Assembly (NCBI RefSeq): GCF_018446385.1
Contig: NC_056000.1
Coordinates: 51,554,722 to 51,618,721 of the forward strand
DNA from: Zingiber officinale
Taxonomy: Eukaryota > Streptophyta > Magnoliopsida > Zingiberales > Zingiberaceae
Length of the DNA: 64,000 bases
Direction: 5' to 3'
Shown here: in pieces, positions 21,522 to 34,700 of the stretch
Layout: each line of letters opens with the position of its first letter
How positions within the stretch are numbered: the stretch's first letter is position 1
Program-made: the position numbers and the translations under genes
The notes under the pieces: model-generated
The model's input: the letters and a program-made list of their open reading frames with translations, nothing else
Database searches by the model: none
What the model was told of the DNA's origin: nothing

Positions 21522-22464
21522 TGTTGGAATAAATAATTTGTTGTCAAATATTTATGGGATATTAGCTGAATTTAAATCACAATGAATTAAATTCAACTTA
21601 CAGTTGAGATGACCTGAGTGGATAATCTCAGGCTTCCAATAGGGGTTGGTTTATGCTAATTGCTGAGTGCAGGCCGAGCTTCGAGTCTGAGAAGCAAAGT
21701 TCGAGCGGGCGAACAACCTCCCGAGCGAGAAAAAAGGACTGAGGCCTGCGAGAGTCACAGTTTCCTTGAAACAGATTCGCCCATCTCCGGCTGTGCTTCA
21801 AGGCTCACTAGGGTCGTCTGTTTCCAAGGATACAACGGTTAATCGTGATTCCCACCAAACACTGGTGGTCATGGCGAATTGAGTGGTACCCGATTACTTT
21901 CACGGGCACTTTGTCGAACATGAGTTGCATGACAGAAGAGGAGGGAATAAAGGTGGAGAGCTTCTTCTTGTGTTATTGTGCGTCCTCTGTCTGTGATCAC
22001 AACCTCCTTTTATAGGAGCTCAGATCAATGACAGCGTCAATAGTCGATTAATGACCATTATTCATCGAGCAGTGAAATGTCCACCATTTCACTCATTATT
22101 ACTCAACTGTTTTGATTCTACATTAATCTTGAATTTAATGCACCCGTTACACAACAACAAAAGGTTTATATGGCAAAATTGATTGTTCCACTTGGGAAAA
22201 TTTTGTCCCGACCAGTTCGGCATTTGGCGTGCGCAGATCGTGCCCACACACGAGTCAACATGGTTCAATACAATCGGGGCCATGGATTTGCACCCCTTGT
22301 GCACCCAAGCATGAGAGAGAACCTCTCCCCATGCATTTGTTCACATCTTCAATGCATGTGATTCAATATAAACCAACCAACATGCTATGAAACTCTCAAT
22401 GTGTGACTAAAGTCTCATTCACAATGGAGTTTCTATCCTCTTCTCCATTCACACATATTCAACA
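21522..22464 (-). repeat. 5' LTR of the Copia element (right), 943 bp
   Basis: It starts TGTTGGAATAAA and ends ATTCAACA on the plus strand, i.e. TG...CA. On the minus strand a CTATAAAAGGAGG TATA box lies at about 22001-22013, in the right place for the element's promoter. It matches the left LTR except for the ~400-bp segment present only there. The expected initiator-tRNA-type primer site (TGGTATCAGAGC) is not visible next to 21521. Confidence 0.88.
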
Positions 22465-22469
22465 ATGAA

Positions 22470-23880
22470 TATTGGAGTTATTATCTATTTTCTAAGTCCA
22501 TGGGTCTTTTTATAGCCCCTGGAAAATCTTATCCAAGACTGTAAGACGCCTCCAACAAGGTGGAAGGCGCCTCCAGCAAGACAAACGAAGATTAGGTTTT
22601 ATCTTCTCTAACGGTTAATTTTATCCAATCTAAGTAGTCTTTAAAGTGTTGAAGACGCCTTCCCATAGAAAGGTGCGGAGGCGTCTCCAATCATATTGTG
22701 GGCACCTCCAGCAGCTCTGCAGCTCCCTGTTGGCTCTTCCGCTGCGCTATTGCCTAGGTGATTTCGTCCATTCAAAATTGGGCTCACCCATACTCATTTC
22801 CCCGCCTTCTCCTCGAGCAAGCTTCCGCTTCGGCTTCTCGTCCCTCGGAAACGCCACACACCCTCTTTTCGTTCACTAGCGTACTTTTCCACAACACCTC
22901 ATCTCTTGGGTGCACCGAGTTCATCGACTCTTTCTTGTGCCGCGCCGTCTTTCTTGCTAGTTGTATCTTTCACTCGACTTTATATGCTCCTAAGTTCTTG
23001 TACACTTAGATACAGGATATTAAAATATAATAGGACCTAATCTGACTTAGTTAATCACATCAAAACTAACACGGAGACACGGATGACTACACACTTGACA
23101 ATTTCCTTCCACGTAAATATATAGTGTTTTAGTTTCTTGAACGAGAGCTTTTACACTGAAGAGTAAACATGAGCTTGGAGAGATGTTTGTCATTGGATAC
23201 GGCAACTGAGGTACTAAGGATTGGCTGATGGCGAGCACTAGCATTGTGAATCGTTTGAGGTTCTTCACACTGGTAGGGTGCTGTGTTCAAATTTATTTAT
23301 TTACCTATTGAGCTTATTCAAATTTGTTTATTAAAAATTTTATTGAGCTTCAAGTGAGCTCAATGAATAATACTTTTGTCCTTATAAATTAATTAAGTTA
23401 AATGCATATCTAATATACGAACTTTGTATTTTTTTTTTGTTAACACATTATAAATAATTCAAAACTACAAAAATTTATAAATTACTATATCTTTAAATAT
23501 TTTAATTAATAAAAAATAAATAATAAATAAAATTTACCTTATTTAATAAATAAACTTGTTTATCAATTATTCATGCCAACAAAGCAGTCAAGCTTATTTA
23601 TTTTATATCTTTTTATTAGACAAATGCTCAATTCGGACTCCTCAAATGAGGTCTTCAGCCCGTCCAAATCGGTCAACGATTTTTAGACTCCATTTGTAGA
23701 ATTATATTTTTTAAAAGTTTTTAATCAAACGATTGTTAGAATTGATTAGAGGTAGAATTATGAATGATTAGAAATAAAATTCATAATATCTGAGTTTCCA
23801 GAGAAATTATTTATCTAGTCTGTCTGAAAATATTTTTTTTATAATTTAAAATCATTTTTAAATTTACGGGCCGGGCTAGG
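22470..23880. other. Intergenic, retroelement debris and AT-rich DNA
   Basis: Positions 22530-22720 contain several GGCGCCTCC / GGAGGCGTC words typical of plant repeat debris. Positions 23290-23620 are strongly AT-rich with repeated 'gagctt...tttatt' blocks. No gene or defined element ends were found. Confidence 0.45.
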
Positions 23881-23989
23881 AATACGGGCCATGCCCGGCT
23901 CGACGTCAGCCGGAACCTTCCTGGGCACTAAATTACCGTTAAAACTCAAATACATTCTCAACGACGTGCATAACCAGACTCGAGGCCCC

Positions 23990-24282
23990 TCTGCGTCGTT
24001 GGCCAGACTCGAAGACCGTAAAAACGCCGCCCCCTTGCTACCGAAGAGATCGGCCCTCCTTTCCACCCTAGCGCTCTCTGTCCCCCTCTACGCCTCCTCC
24101 TAGTCGCCTCGTCGCCTTGCTGCCGGTGCCGCCGTTAGGGCTCTCTGCTACTTCACCACTGCGCCGCGCCTCTACCGGGCTGCGACTTCAGGAGTCCCAG
24201 AGTCCTCGCCCTCATCTTCCCGGGCGCTTGATTCGACCGAAGCGGAAGCGGGAGGAGGGGTACGAGTTTCCCGGTCTGCGTC
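23990..24282 (+). promoter_or_regulatory. Probable 5' UTR exon of the 2OG oxygenase-like gene
   Basis: A local GC-rich island, rich in pyrimidine runs as in plant leaders, ends in a near-perfect splice donor, GTGAGT at 24283. The matching acceptor would be CTCCCTTTGTAG at 25705-25716, 38 bp before the ATG at 25755, giving a 1434-bp leader intron. The left edge (transcription start) is a guess. Leader introns are common in plant housekeeping genes. Confidence 0.5.
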
Positions 24283-25754
24283 GTGAGTGAACTTTTTTCT
24301 TGGATGCATGTGACCTGATCTCCTTCTCTCAATACCCTCATCCTCCACTTTTTAATATATGCCATTGTTTCATCTGAAAAAGGTTCTTTAACATGTATGT
24401 AGATTTCCCAGGTATTCATTATTCCAGGCATTTTGGCTGGTTCAACGCGAGTGCAAATGATGTGAGTGGGAGATGAAGTAACAGGTTGGATACCTTGTTT
24501 GTGTTAGTTCTTGATATTTAACCGGCGATGAGTGGAACGGTTTGTTATGCAGTTCCAAGGTAGTGTTTTGGTGCATGTTTTTTTTTTAGTCTTCTCGTAC
24601 TTCTGCTTGATAGATTCCGAGACAATTGCCATTCCATACTACAATTTGAGTAGCAATTGTTTGAGAAAACAAGTCCTATGTTCTAGCTACAGAGACGTGT
24701 AGTATAGATGTATATGGAATACAATACTTTCACAGCCAAAATGAAAGATTTATTACTAAGACATATTTTCTTTTTGCAGTATCATTCTATGTTGCAACTT
24801 ACCTATTTTCTAAGGGAGAAATAATGGAAGATAAACTAAGCCGGTTGAATCTAAAATTCTTCCAAGTATGAATTCTAGATATCTCGGGTTGTATTATACA
24901 AGTAGAATTGAAAGAGATATTTTTCATAGGACAAAGGTTGGATGGTTTAAATGATTAGAGACTTTCAGAGTCATGTTATAAGATGGTAGTATAACTAGTT
25001 ACAATTTATGAGTCGGAGTGTTAGACAATTAAGAAACAACACAAAGAATGAGAAATAAAGTTAAAAAGTATCATTTGCAAGCATTAAGGTGCAACATTAA
25101 GAGATTATAAAATGGAAGCAATGTCAGATGGCATATATATGCGCAAAGACCATGCATAGATCTATAGCTAGACAAGTTAAATCAATTGTAAGCCAAGGAC
25201 AACAAAAAATAGTTAGCATCTATAAAAGTTATCTGAATGATCAGGGCATTACTAGAAATATAACTTTACTACCAACCATGATGGGTTAAGGTTCATGTAC
25301 ATAATTCCAAATAGTTGGGGTGTACTGTTATTATTCTTGTTGATTGTAAGTGAGCTATAGTTTTTCACTAATGAGCACTTATGGTCTCCATTCTTTGGTA
25401 GGAGGTTTCTTAAGAACTTTTGGAATTTAATTTTGTTCACACTGATAAAATTCCACAAGGACTAATGTCCTTAGAATCAATTTCCAGAAAAGGCTTGGTC
25501 AATGTGCTGACATGGATATGTTCTAGAATTAAACATCATAAATTTGTAAGATTTTTTATATCCACATGGAAATTTGATGAATCTTGAGATAATGGAATTC
25601 CATGGGCTTTTGTGCTTGCTTAATAAACTATAAGGTATTTTCTTTAAATGAATGCATTATTTTTTATTATGATGTAACTTTAAGATCTAAGTTAGCACAA
25701 CTTGCTCCCTTTGTAGATTATTGTCTTTGATATCTCAAAGAAAACCAGGGTGCA

Positions 25755-28700
25755 ATGGGTGGGAGTGTTATACCATTTATTGGACATGTAAGGCTTACAG
25801 ATCTTGTAGCCTCTGAAGGACTTCCATCAGATTCTTACAAGATCTCAGTATCAACTCTTGCACAATCCCTTGCTCAATATTCTGCTGCTGTCATTGAGTT
25901 TCCTCCTGGAGATAGTGCTCTTCTCAGATCTGGTCTAGAATCTGCTCGTTTGTTTTTTTATCAGCATGAATATACTCCTACTGATATAGCTCACACGAAG
26001 AAAACCAGGGAATGGTGCAAGACATCTGGTTATTATGCTGATCCTATATTGTGGCAAGAAACATATGATTATAGACCTGGACTTACTCCAGTAGAGACAC
26101 ATGGTGCAATGGAACTTACTCCAGGTGGCTTGCCTGACATATTTGCAATACTTGGCAAGGCTGCCAGAGATATCTTGCATGCAATCAACTTTTCATTAAA
26201 CTTGCGTAGCTTTTCATTTACAGAAGTACTTGATAACATGCCATTGAGGAATGGAGAAATTTCCTCCTCAGTTCTTTCAGTATGCTGTCACTCGAGACCA
26301 TCATTTCAAGCAGCACAACACCATGCTATGACAGGCCTGGAAGGTGGACAGATGGTCATATCCCCAGACCATGATATTGACAAGGCATTAATCACTCTTG
26401 TCAAATCAGATAGAGCAGGAATGCATATAAAAGATATTCATGGGCGTTGGATACTTGTGGATGGTGATCTTGGTCCTCAAGATGCAGTTGTTTATCCTGG
26501 ACTAGCACTTTACCAGGCAACTGCTGGTTATGTGAAGCCTGCTGTGCATAGGATGGATATAGTTAATTCACATGCTCACATAGATGGAAGAAGTTCAGTG
26601 ATTTTCAAGCTTATGCCCAGATCAATGGCAAGTCTAAGCTGCTCTGAGATGAGAGCAGCTGGGTATGGAGTCGAAGCACAATTCCAGATTCCTATATCGG
26701 TGGATGAATTTATGCGGAGACCACACTCTACTGGTAACTCAACATTTTATTTCCAATGTTTAATCAAAGAAGAAAATCTTGTTATCGCAGGATGATTCAA
26801 ACAATATATGAGCATAACTTTTTTGATTTTTTTTATGATTACTTGTGTGCACTATGCAATTTCATTACAATGGTAAGAGTATACAATTTACATTCATGTG
26901 AACACAAATTTACTTTACAAGCATATGTGCCTGTTCATCTTATCAATTAGTCTCTTTTTCAACTTCACAATAACCTTTCTTCATTGTTCTAAGGAACTGA
27001 AGGCCTGACTGAAATGCGCAAATTCATTGTATTCACAATGGGTGCATTTCCTTGAATGAGGTTGTTATGCTCTTGAACAAATTAATAAAATAGAATCATT
27101 CTATGCTTAAAATTTCTGACAAAATCCATCGAAGGAGGTTATTTTTATTTTTAAACGTCAAATTGAATGCTAGCCATAATCATATAAATCTCACTCAATC
27201 CTTCAATCCCTCAGCTCATGCTAACACCATTTGAGTACAAATCTCCTCATAATAACCTGTGATAAAAAATATAAATAAATGCAATGTTTTAGCGACATGC
27301 TAAGTGGATTTTCCCTAGAATGAGGTGAAGCATAAGATGGAAAATTTAGGAATTTAAATAATAGTTTAGAAAACAACTAAAGGGGTAAGTAAGCTAGAAA
27401 GTCTCAACAACATAGCGGTGCACATGAACACCGATTTAACAGAGTTTATTAAACAGAACAGTATACAATACTAAATCAATTTCAAGCAAAAACAATACAA
27501 TAAATAAGCATATGATATAAACAAGAGTACAAGTCAACATATGAAACATAAAACATAAGGAATGAACATTAGTAATTGACAGTTTATGCTACCAATCCCA
27601 CTGGGTTTCATTGACACCTCTTTACCAAACAAGTGTTCAAAGTAATCTAAGTCAATATTGATGAAAGGCATATCAAGGCCAAGTGCACAACACCCAAGAC
27701 GCGAGTGGTTCCCTTGGAGAAACTTCAGCAATCCCTTGGAGTGGTGTATATACCTGCCACGGTGTGATATGAGTCCACACAATGAAGCCTATTCTTACCA
27801 CACATTTAACAACTCGAATACTGAAAAGTATCACTACATAACATAAGCTACCAGTACTAATACCCCACGATGTGGGATAAAATGAGTGGTTGAGAAACAA
27901 TAAGGAATATAAAGTTCTATAACAAGAATATTGAGTACAAAGTTAAGTGCATTATATAGATCAAGTAAGGACGATAATATCAAGTGTTGAGGTCAAAAAC
28001 ATCATTGTAAGAGTTATTATGGAATTATTGGATCAATTTGTAAAATAATCACGAGTGAAGATTTGTTTATAAGAAAGATTCTCAAAGTTATAGATGATTT
28101 TTTATTTATTTATGGAGTACAATATCAATAGTCATAACTTAATCAATTGAATTTTTAATTCAACAAGTCTATTATTGTCAATCTATAATAATGGTCATAT
28201 TCTTTTGATAGACGTGTCACTATCAAGGGATAAAATCTTGAAGCTATACTGTTGTGTTAAATAATCAAATAGTAATGACTTGTTAATCATCCTCATTAAC
28301 TAACTGGGTTTACTAACTTCGTTAAATATTGAATCATGGTCTTTAACTAACATTACCTTATATTTTCATATATATTGACTATTAGAGCTATGTATATTAG
28401 GCTAAATTTTATTAATTTAGTTGGGTTTAGGAATTATGGACAACTAATTCAACCTACTAACCAGGTCAAGCGTGCTAATTCTATGAACTTGGTGTAAATC
28501 AAGATTAAGAACAATATATGATCATGAACCAATTTGTGTTTAAGAAAGCTAATAATTATAATTAATCAAATTAAGTTAACTTCATCAAATAACTAATTAA
28601 GTCATCATTGGTTGGTTGCATGCTACATGTATGCTCATTATTGTGCCTCTTACATCTCAAGTTAAGGTTATAATTACCTTAAATTAGAAAACTATGGATA

Positions 28701-31700
28701 CCAAACAGGAGAAAATTGTAACCTTTACCTATGGGACAATGGTGCAACTCCATAAACTTGGTACAGATTACACATTCAATTTCATATAAATTGATCCCTA
28801 GCCAAAGAATGATTTACTCCTAAATATCTTAGTTGAGTCAAGAGGGACCAAAATTCTAATGAGTCTGGCAACCAATTTTTAAAATAATGCTAAATTATTA
28901 ATTAGTAAGTTGATCCAAGTAATTACGATATAGTAAGAAATGTAACTAACCTTTACTTATGGGTTCAAGATTTGGTTAGAACTCGATGACAAAACAATAG
29001 CTTTAAATCTATATTCAATCATGGTTCAATTATGGTCATAGTTAAACTAAGATCTGGGCTCTTGTAACATGATTTGGCAAGTCAATGACTGCACAATCTA
29101 ATATTTAACTGGTATTAAATTAAAGAATAAAGATTTAGGTCAAGTCTAGGTTCCCAAGAGACTACGTTCAATCATCAATATTAGACTCTAATTAGTTCGT
29201 AATTCATAAAAAATATCTAGTTGAGGTTCAATAAGTCAACAATCATTAAGTTACATATTTATTATAGATAGTATCTAGGGATCACTATAATGACTAATTC
29301 AAATTCAATTTGATTAAAATTCTTATCCAAAAGAAATCAAGCTTATCATCAATTTGTCGTATCTCAAATAATTAATTTACCACCATATCATAAAGAAATC
29401 TACTTGTCACTTGATTTAACTATTTGAAAGTTTACCCAATTAGATAAAGATTTCTAGCAATCTTACCTAGTTTGTGAATTTACAAAACTATCTAATTACA
29501 ATCTATATAAATGACTAGAAAAATACTAAATCTGGTCTTTCATAGACATTGTTCTAATTGAATGTATCCTCTGAAAAATAATAAATAAATCACAATACCC
29601 AAAGCTATATGGAAGGTTAAAGGATGCATGCATGTCCATTGTAGCACCTATAATAATGAATTGTGAAACTTATGCCAACTTAAAGATTATATTAGTTGCA
29701 TTGTTTATACAAAGAAATGTTTGATGAAGCATGTATTTGCATCTATAGATGTGAAAATAGGGTTTATCAGTATGTCAATTAAAATTTGCTATTCTCATGC
29801 CAACTAAAATTACTGATTCTCTATGTTGTATCAGACTGCACTAGTAACTAAAATGGGATTGTAGTTAATATGCAACAAGTCATGACTAAAGATAAGAACA
29901 AAGATACGAATAGAATAAGAACAAAATTTTCAAAAATATGTGCATGGCAAAGATAAAAGTGGAAGAACCTACTCTAGTTTGGAAAAAAAAAATAACTCTC
30001 CTCTTCCCACCATTGGTGAACCAATGGTTTCAACATGGGAGGAGGAGAGGGAGTTAATTTATAATACTGTTGAAGGAAAATAGGAAGCTTTCTCTTTAAG
30101 AAAGCATTAAATTTCATCAAATGAATACCATAACTTATAATCAATTTAAAAATCAAAATTTACTAAACATAAAAATATTTTATAAATTTAGGCTTCAAAG
30201 TTCAAATTACAAATTCCAATTTTAGGTTATAATATAACATTTAATTTGAAATTTTCCTAAATAAGATTATAACAGGGGTGAAACTTTAGGTGGTTGTCTG
30301 ATTGTGCTAGTTGGGTCAAAATATCAAAATTTAATTCACTTTACAATTCTATGTTGAATGCCTAGTGATTTTTAATTGAGGGATGTCAAAATCATCCAAA
30401 GTAGGCTCTACCCACAATTTGCAGTCAGCTAGAAATAATCTGGAGATTAGTATGCCAATTACAAAAAATTATTAACTGGCCATCTGTTGATTGTTGACAG
30501 AAGCTGCAATATTACTATTTGCTGATGGAGCTCTTAATTATTCAGGGCCTCATCATGGTTATCTGTTGAGAACTTTCTTATGAAGAACTCTTAATAATTG
30601 AGGGTGCCATCATGGTTTCCTATTCAGAATTTTCTTATGAAGCAAATATAGTGGTTTTTAAAATTTTCAGTTCTTTATTTAGGATGTCCTAAAATAAGTC
30701 CTATCTGATTTTGCAATAAGACAGAATTGTTAGGTTTTGGGGGATGCATTGTGATCATTTCCAACATAGTCAACATTGAAAAAAAGGCTTGTGAACTAGA
30801 TAGTCAACAACTTGAACTCACTGGCTCCTGCCAGAAATCAACTTTAGAAGTTAATGCAGCATTTCTCAACTTGATACTCAACATAATCAGGCATTGTTTA
30901 AGCTGGTCCAACTTCAATTTCCTTTAGCAATAAAAGATGACTGAATAAACTTGACCTCCATGAGCAACATATAAGTATATAATTCAACTTGAATAAACTG
31001 TACATTTAGCCAAGAACTCTTAATAACTGAGGGTGTCATCATGGCTTCCTATTGAGAACTTTCTTATGAAGCAAATAGAGTGGTTTTTAAAAACTTTAAT
31101 TCTTTATTTAGGATGTCCTAAAATAAGTCCTATCTGATTTTTGCAATAAGATAGAATTGTTAGGTTTTGGAGGATGCATTGTAATCATTTCCAACGTAGT
31201 CTACATTGAAAAAGCTTGTAAACTAGGTAGTCAACTGTCACGCCCCAGAGGAGACCCTGTCCGAGAAAATTTCGGCAGCATCTCCCCTGTACGGTGGACA
31301 ATCTGAAACTTTTCTACATCTCACAAATACCTCAGCCACAGGCGGCTGGAATAATAACAGTAAATAAAAATCAATCACACGCAGTTTATATATATATTCA
31401 GCCTCTGGCTGTCACAACCACGCAGTTAATAAAATAAACAACATAGTAATACTCTGACTCGAAATCAACCCTACTCAACTATACTCGTAAAGCCCAAATC
31501 CGATTTTCTTACCTCTTCTGCCGTCCAGGCAGACATGTAGTAATATAAAATCGAAAACAAATCCATCAACGAGACAAATTATATAATATCTAAGTATTCA
31601 ACATCCAAATCCAAATATAGTCAAGTGAGAATCAAAACAATACAAACGATAGCAAATAGCTGGAGGTCAGGGGACTAGCAACTGGAACTCCCTCCCGACA

Positions 31701-34700
31701 GATCAACCCGAAAATAACAACAATGGAGGCGGGTGAGTCCAACACTCAGTGCAGTTGATATGCAAAGTAAAGAAATAACACCTAGCACTAATCATGCGTC
31801 CCTGATAAAGATAAAGGTAACTACAAACCGAAGAAGGCAGAGAGAATCAGACTAACCAGACCGGTAAAAGGACAAACGATCGAAGGTATAGAAGACAGAT
31901 GCATGTCAATCAAGGTATCCAAGCAATGCGGCATATAAGTGCAACAAACACAAACACAACAATAAATGCATCATGCATATGATGCGAATGTCATGGTCAC
32001 CCCGTCAGCCGACTCACAACAACGGTGGGACCGAGTGGGTAGTGACAACCGTGCACTCTGCAACACTACTCCGATGAGTGATCGAGTGGACGGGATCTTG
32101 TCGAGTACATACGTACTCTACCCCAAATCATAAATGGGGAGCCCAATGCTCTCATCTCCCAGTACACTATGACGGAGAGGAATCTCTAACGTGCTACTGC
32201 GTCACACTACCCATGAGCGGATCAACGGAGCAGGAAGAGTCAAACCGACGTGCTACCACGCTGTGTCTCGCTACCCATGAGCGCCACAACGGAGCACGAA
32301 ACTGGCAAAGTGCTCGACAATAAAGGAGCAATCAATCACTCAAGATGCAATCATGCGAATGGTGCATGTCACTAAACATGGTAATATACTAAACCAATCT
32401 CCGGATATATCATAATGTGCACCAAAGCGAATGAATCATATCAAGGTATCTGATCCTATAAGGTATCAAACCTAGGTCCTGACATGGTAAAATATGGTTA
32501 TATCACTACCCATGAGCATGTGGAATCAGGTACATATCCATACAAGATGTAAACAAACAATCAATCAACAGGTAGCATGTATTGGGCAGTGATTAACCGA
32601 AACAAGTAAGAAACACAATTAATGCATCTTGTTAATTTAATTACTAAGCATATCAGAGACAATAAGTCAAAAGTACCCGCCTCCAATAGAAATGTCCAAT
32701 TCTGACTCCGAGATACTCGTCTCGCGTCAAGATCCTGTATTAACAATTGCATATATTTTTATTTAGCTACAACTCAATGAATAGATAAATAAAATCCCCT
32801 AAACTAATTTAGGATAAAAACTCTAATCATATAACATTAACCCTTCCTAATTCATCATGTAAACCTAATCATCTAACAAGATCCAATACACATGATCTAC
32901 GAAACAAAAACTCACTTGTTGGAACACTTACACTGATCAGATCAAGATGGAAATCAAGAAAAACAATCAGGCGTTTCGTGCTGTGGTGGTCGGAAATCCA
33001 GCAACTTCACACTACTGTCCACTGCCAATTGGACCAACATTTCCAAATCTATCAAATAGGAAATCTTTACAGTAGCATACAAAAATTCTACATCACTGTT
33101 GTAATTAACAAAACCATCACCTGTCCTTCTTCTCCGACAATGGTAGCAAGCAGCAGTGGCTGGGATGCTCTTCTATCAGCCCACTGCTGAAACCCTAAGT
33201 CAGTGCTGGAGAAGAGAGCCCAACTGAAAGACTAAGGCTAGGGCACCACAAGAACAGCAACAATGGTGTTGATCCTTCCTTCCGACGAGCGAGGTGACAG
33301 TGAACCCAATCTAGGGCACGAAATTGGACGACTTGATCGGCGTCGTCTATGCTCTATGCAGGAAGAAGGCTCGGCTAAGGCACGGGGTGGCCGGCGGTGG
33401 CGCCGGCACTCGGGCAGAGAAGGAGCAGCTCTGCTCCGTGCGACGACGGCGTCTAGGGCACATGCGACCGGTACCGATCCTGGTGGTCGGCGTTCGGTAG
33501 AAGAGAGGGACATGGGATCTGGAAAGTCGGGCTCAAATCGCCGGTGATCTGCCCCGAGGCGTCGTCGACGTCGGTGAAAAGGAAGGAGGACGGCGCTAGG
33601 GCAGAGGAGAATCGGCTGGGGAAGAAGAAGATGAGAAGAGAAATGCCGGCTTCTCTTGTTATCGGCTTATGCACGCGAGGGAGAGGAGGAAACCGCCGAG
33701 CGGCGCCGGTTAGGGCACGGATCGGGCGCGGATGGGGTGTCGGCACCCGGGTTCGGCAGAGGAAGGGAAACGAAGAGAATACGGCGTGTGGGGAGAAGGA
33801 AAAACAAAATAAAAAGGAAAAGAAAATAAACTTTTCCTCTTTAAATGGGGTAGCCTAAACAGCCTTTTCCGGGTCCCATTTTTATCCCCGTTAACTCGTC
33901 CGTACGAGCTCCGCAAAATTCCCGAAAAATATCCAAAAATTCCGAAAAATTCCCTTATTCATATTCGCCTATTTCCGGTATTTTACATCAACAACTTGGA
34001 CATACTGGCTCCTGCCAGAAATCAACTTTAGGTGACGCTAATGCAACATTTCTCAATTTGATACTCAACATAATCAGGCATTGGTTAAGCTGGTCCAACT
34101 TCCATTTCTTTTAGCTATAAAAAATGACTGAATAAACTGACCACCATGAGCAACATATAAGTATACAACTCAACTTGAATAAAATTGTACATTTAGCAAA
34201 GATCTAGTTTGGCTCATTTGCAGTGTTTTTGTTGATAATTGGAGGTGATTCAATCCCTTTAAGAATTTCTAAGTCCATTGATCTTTACTTAATCTCAAGC
34301 ATAATATGGCATTTCGCTGTTTATCGAAATACACTAACTGCTCTTAGGATATATGACTATTTTTTAGTGGGGCACAAAACAGCCAACTAATTATTTACCA
34401 TGTCATTATCATTATACCTATGAAGATCTAAATACATGAGGTTAATTTTAGCCTGAATGGAGTATGTGCTTATCATAAACACGGTTCTCAGTTATTTAGA
34501 ATATTGATCATTTAAACATGCGATTAATTTTAGCCTGAACACAATAGGTGCTAGTCATAAACACAGCATTCAATTGTAACTTCAATAATTCTTGTCATTA
34601 TCATTCAATAGTCATAAACTCATTTATTTTATGTTAACCATGATACAAATAAGTTATCAACTTGTGATGCCAATTTCTAAATTCAATAATTCTTGACTAA

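Larger units (their letters stand above)
15338..22464 (-). mobile_element. Full-length, decayed Ty1/Copia retrotransposon, 7127 bp
   Basis: The element is bounded by the 5-bp target-site duplication ATGAA at 15333-15337 and 22465-22469. It has two related LTRs (15338-16586 and 21522-22464) and reads on the minus strand. The internal order is gag, integrase, reverse transcriptase, RNase H, which defines the Copia superfamily (integrase before RT). The gag start is of the Tork-like style, but the lineage is not certain. Frames are broken in every domain, the zinc knuckle has lost its last cysteine, and the RT active-site aspartate pair is altered, so it cannot be autonomous. A 515-bp MITE (16621-17135) inserted later just inside the left LTR. 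Confidence 0.9.

Noticed and set aside
33238-33916. Several ~70-100 residue frames in the GC-rich tract of the solo LTR
   Set aside because: Overlapping frames on both strands with biased composition and no domain; explained by GC content of the LTR leader.
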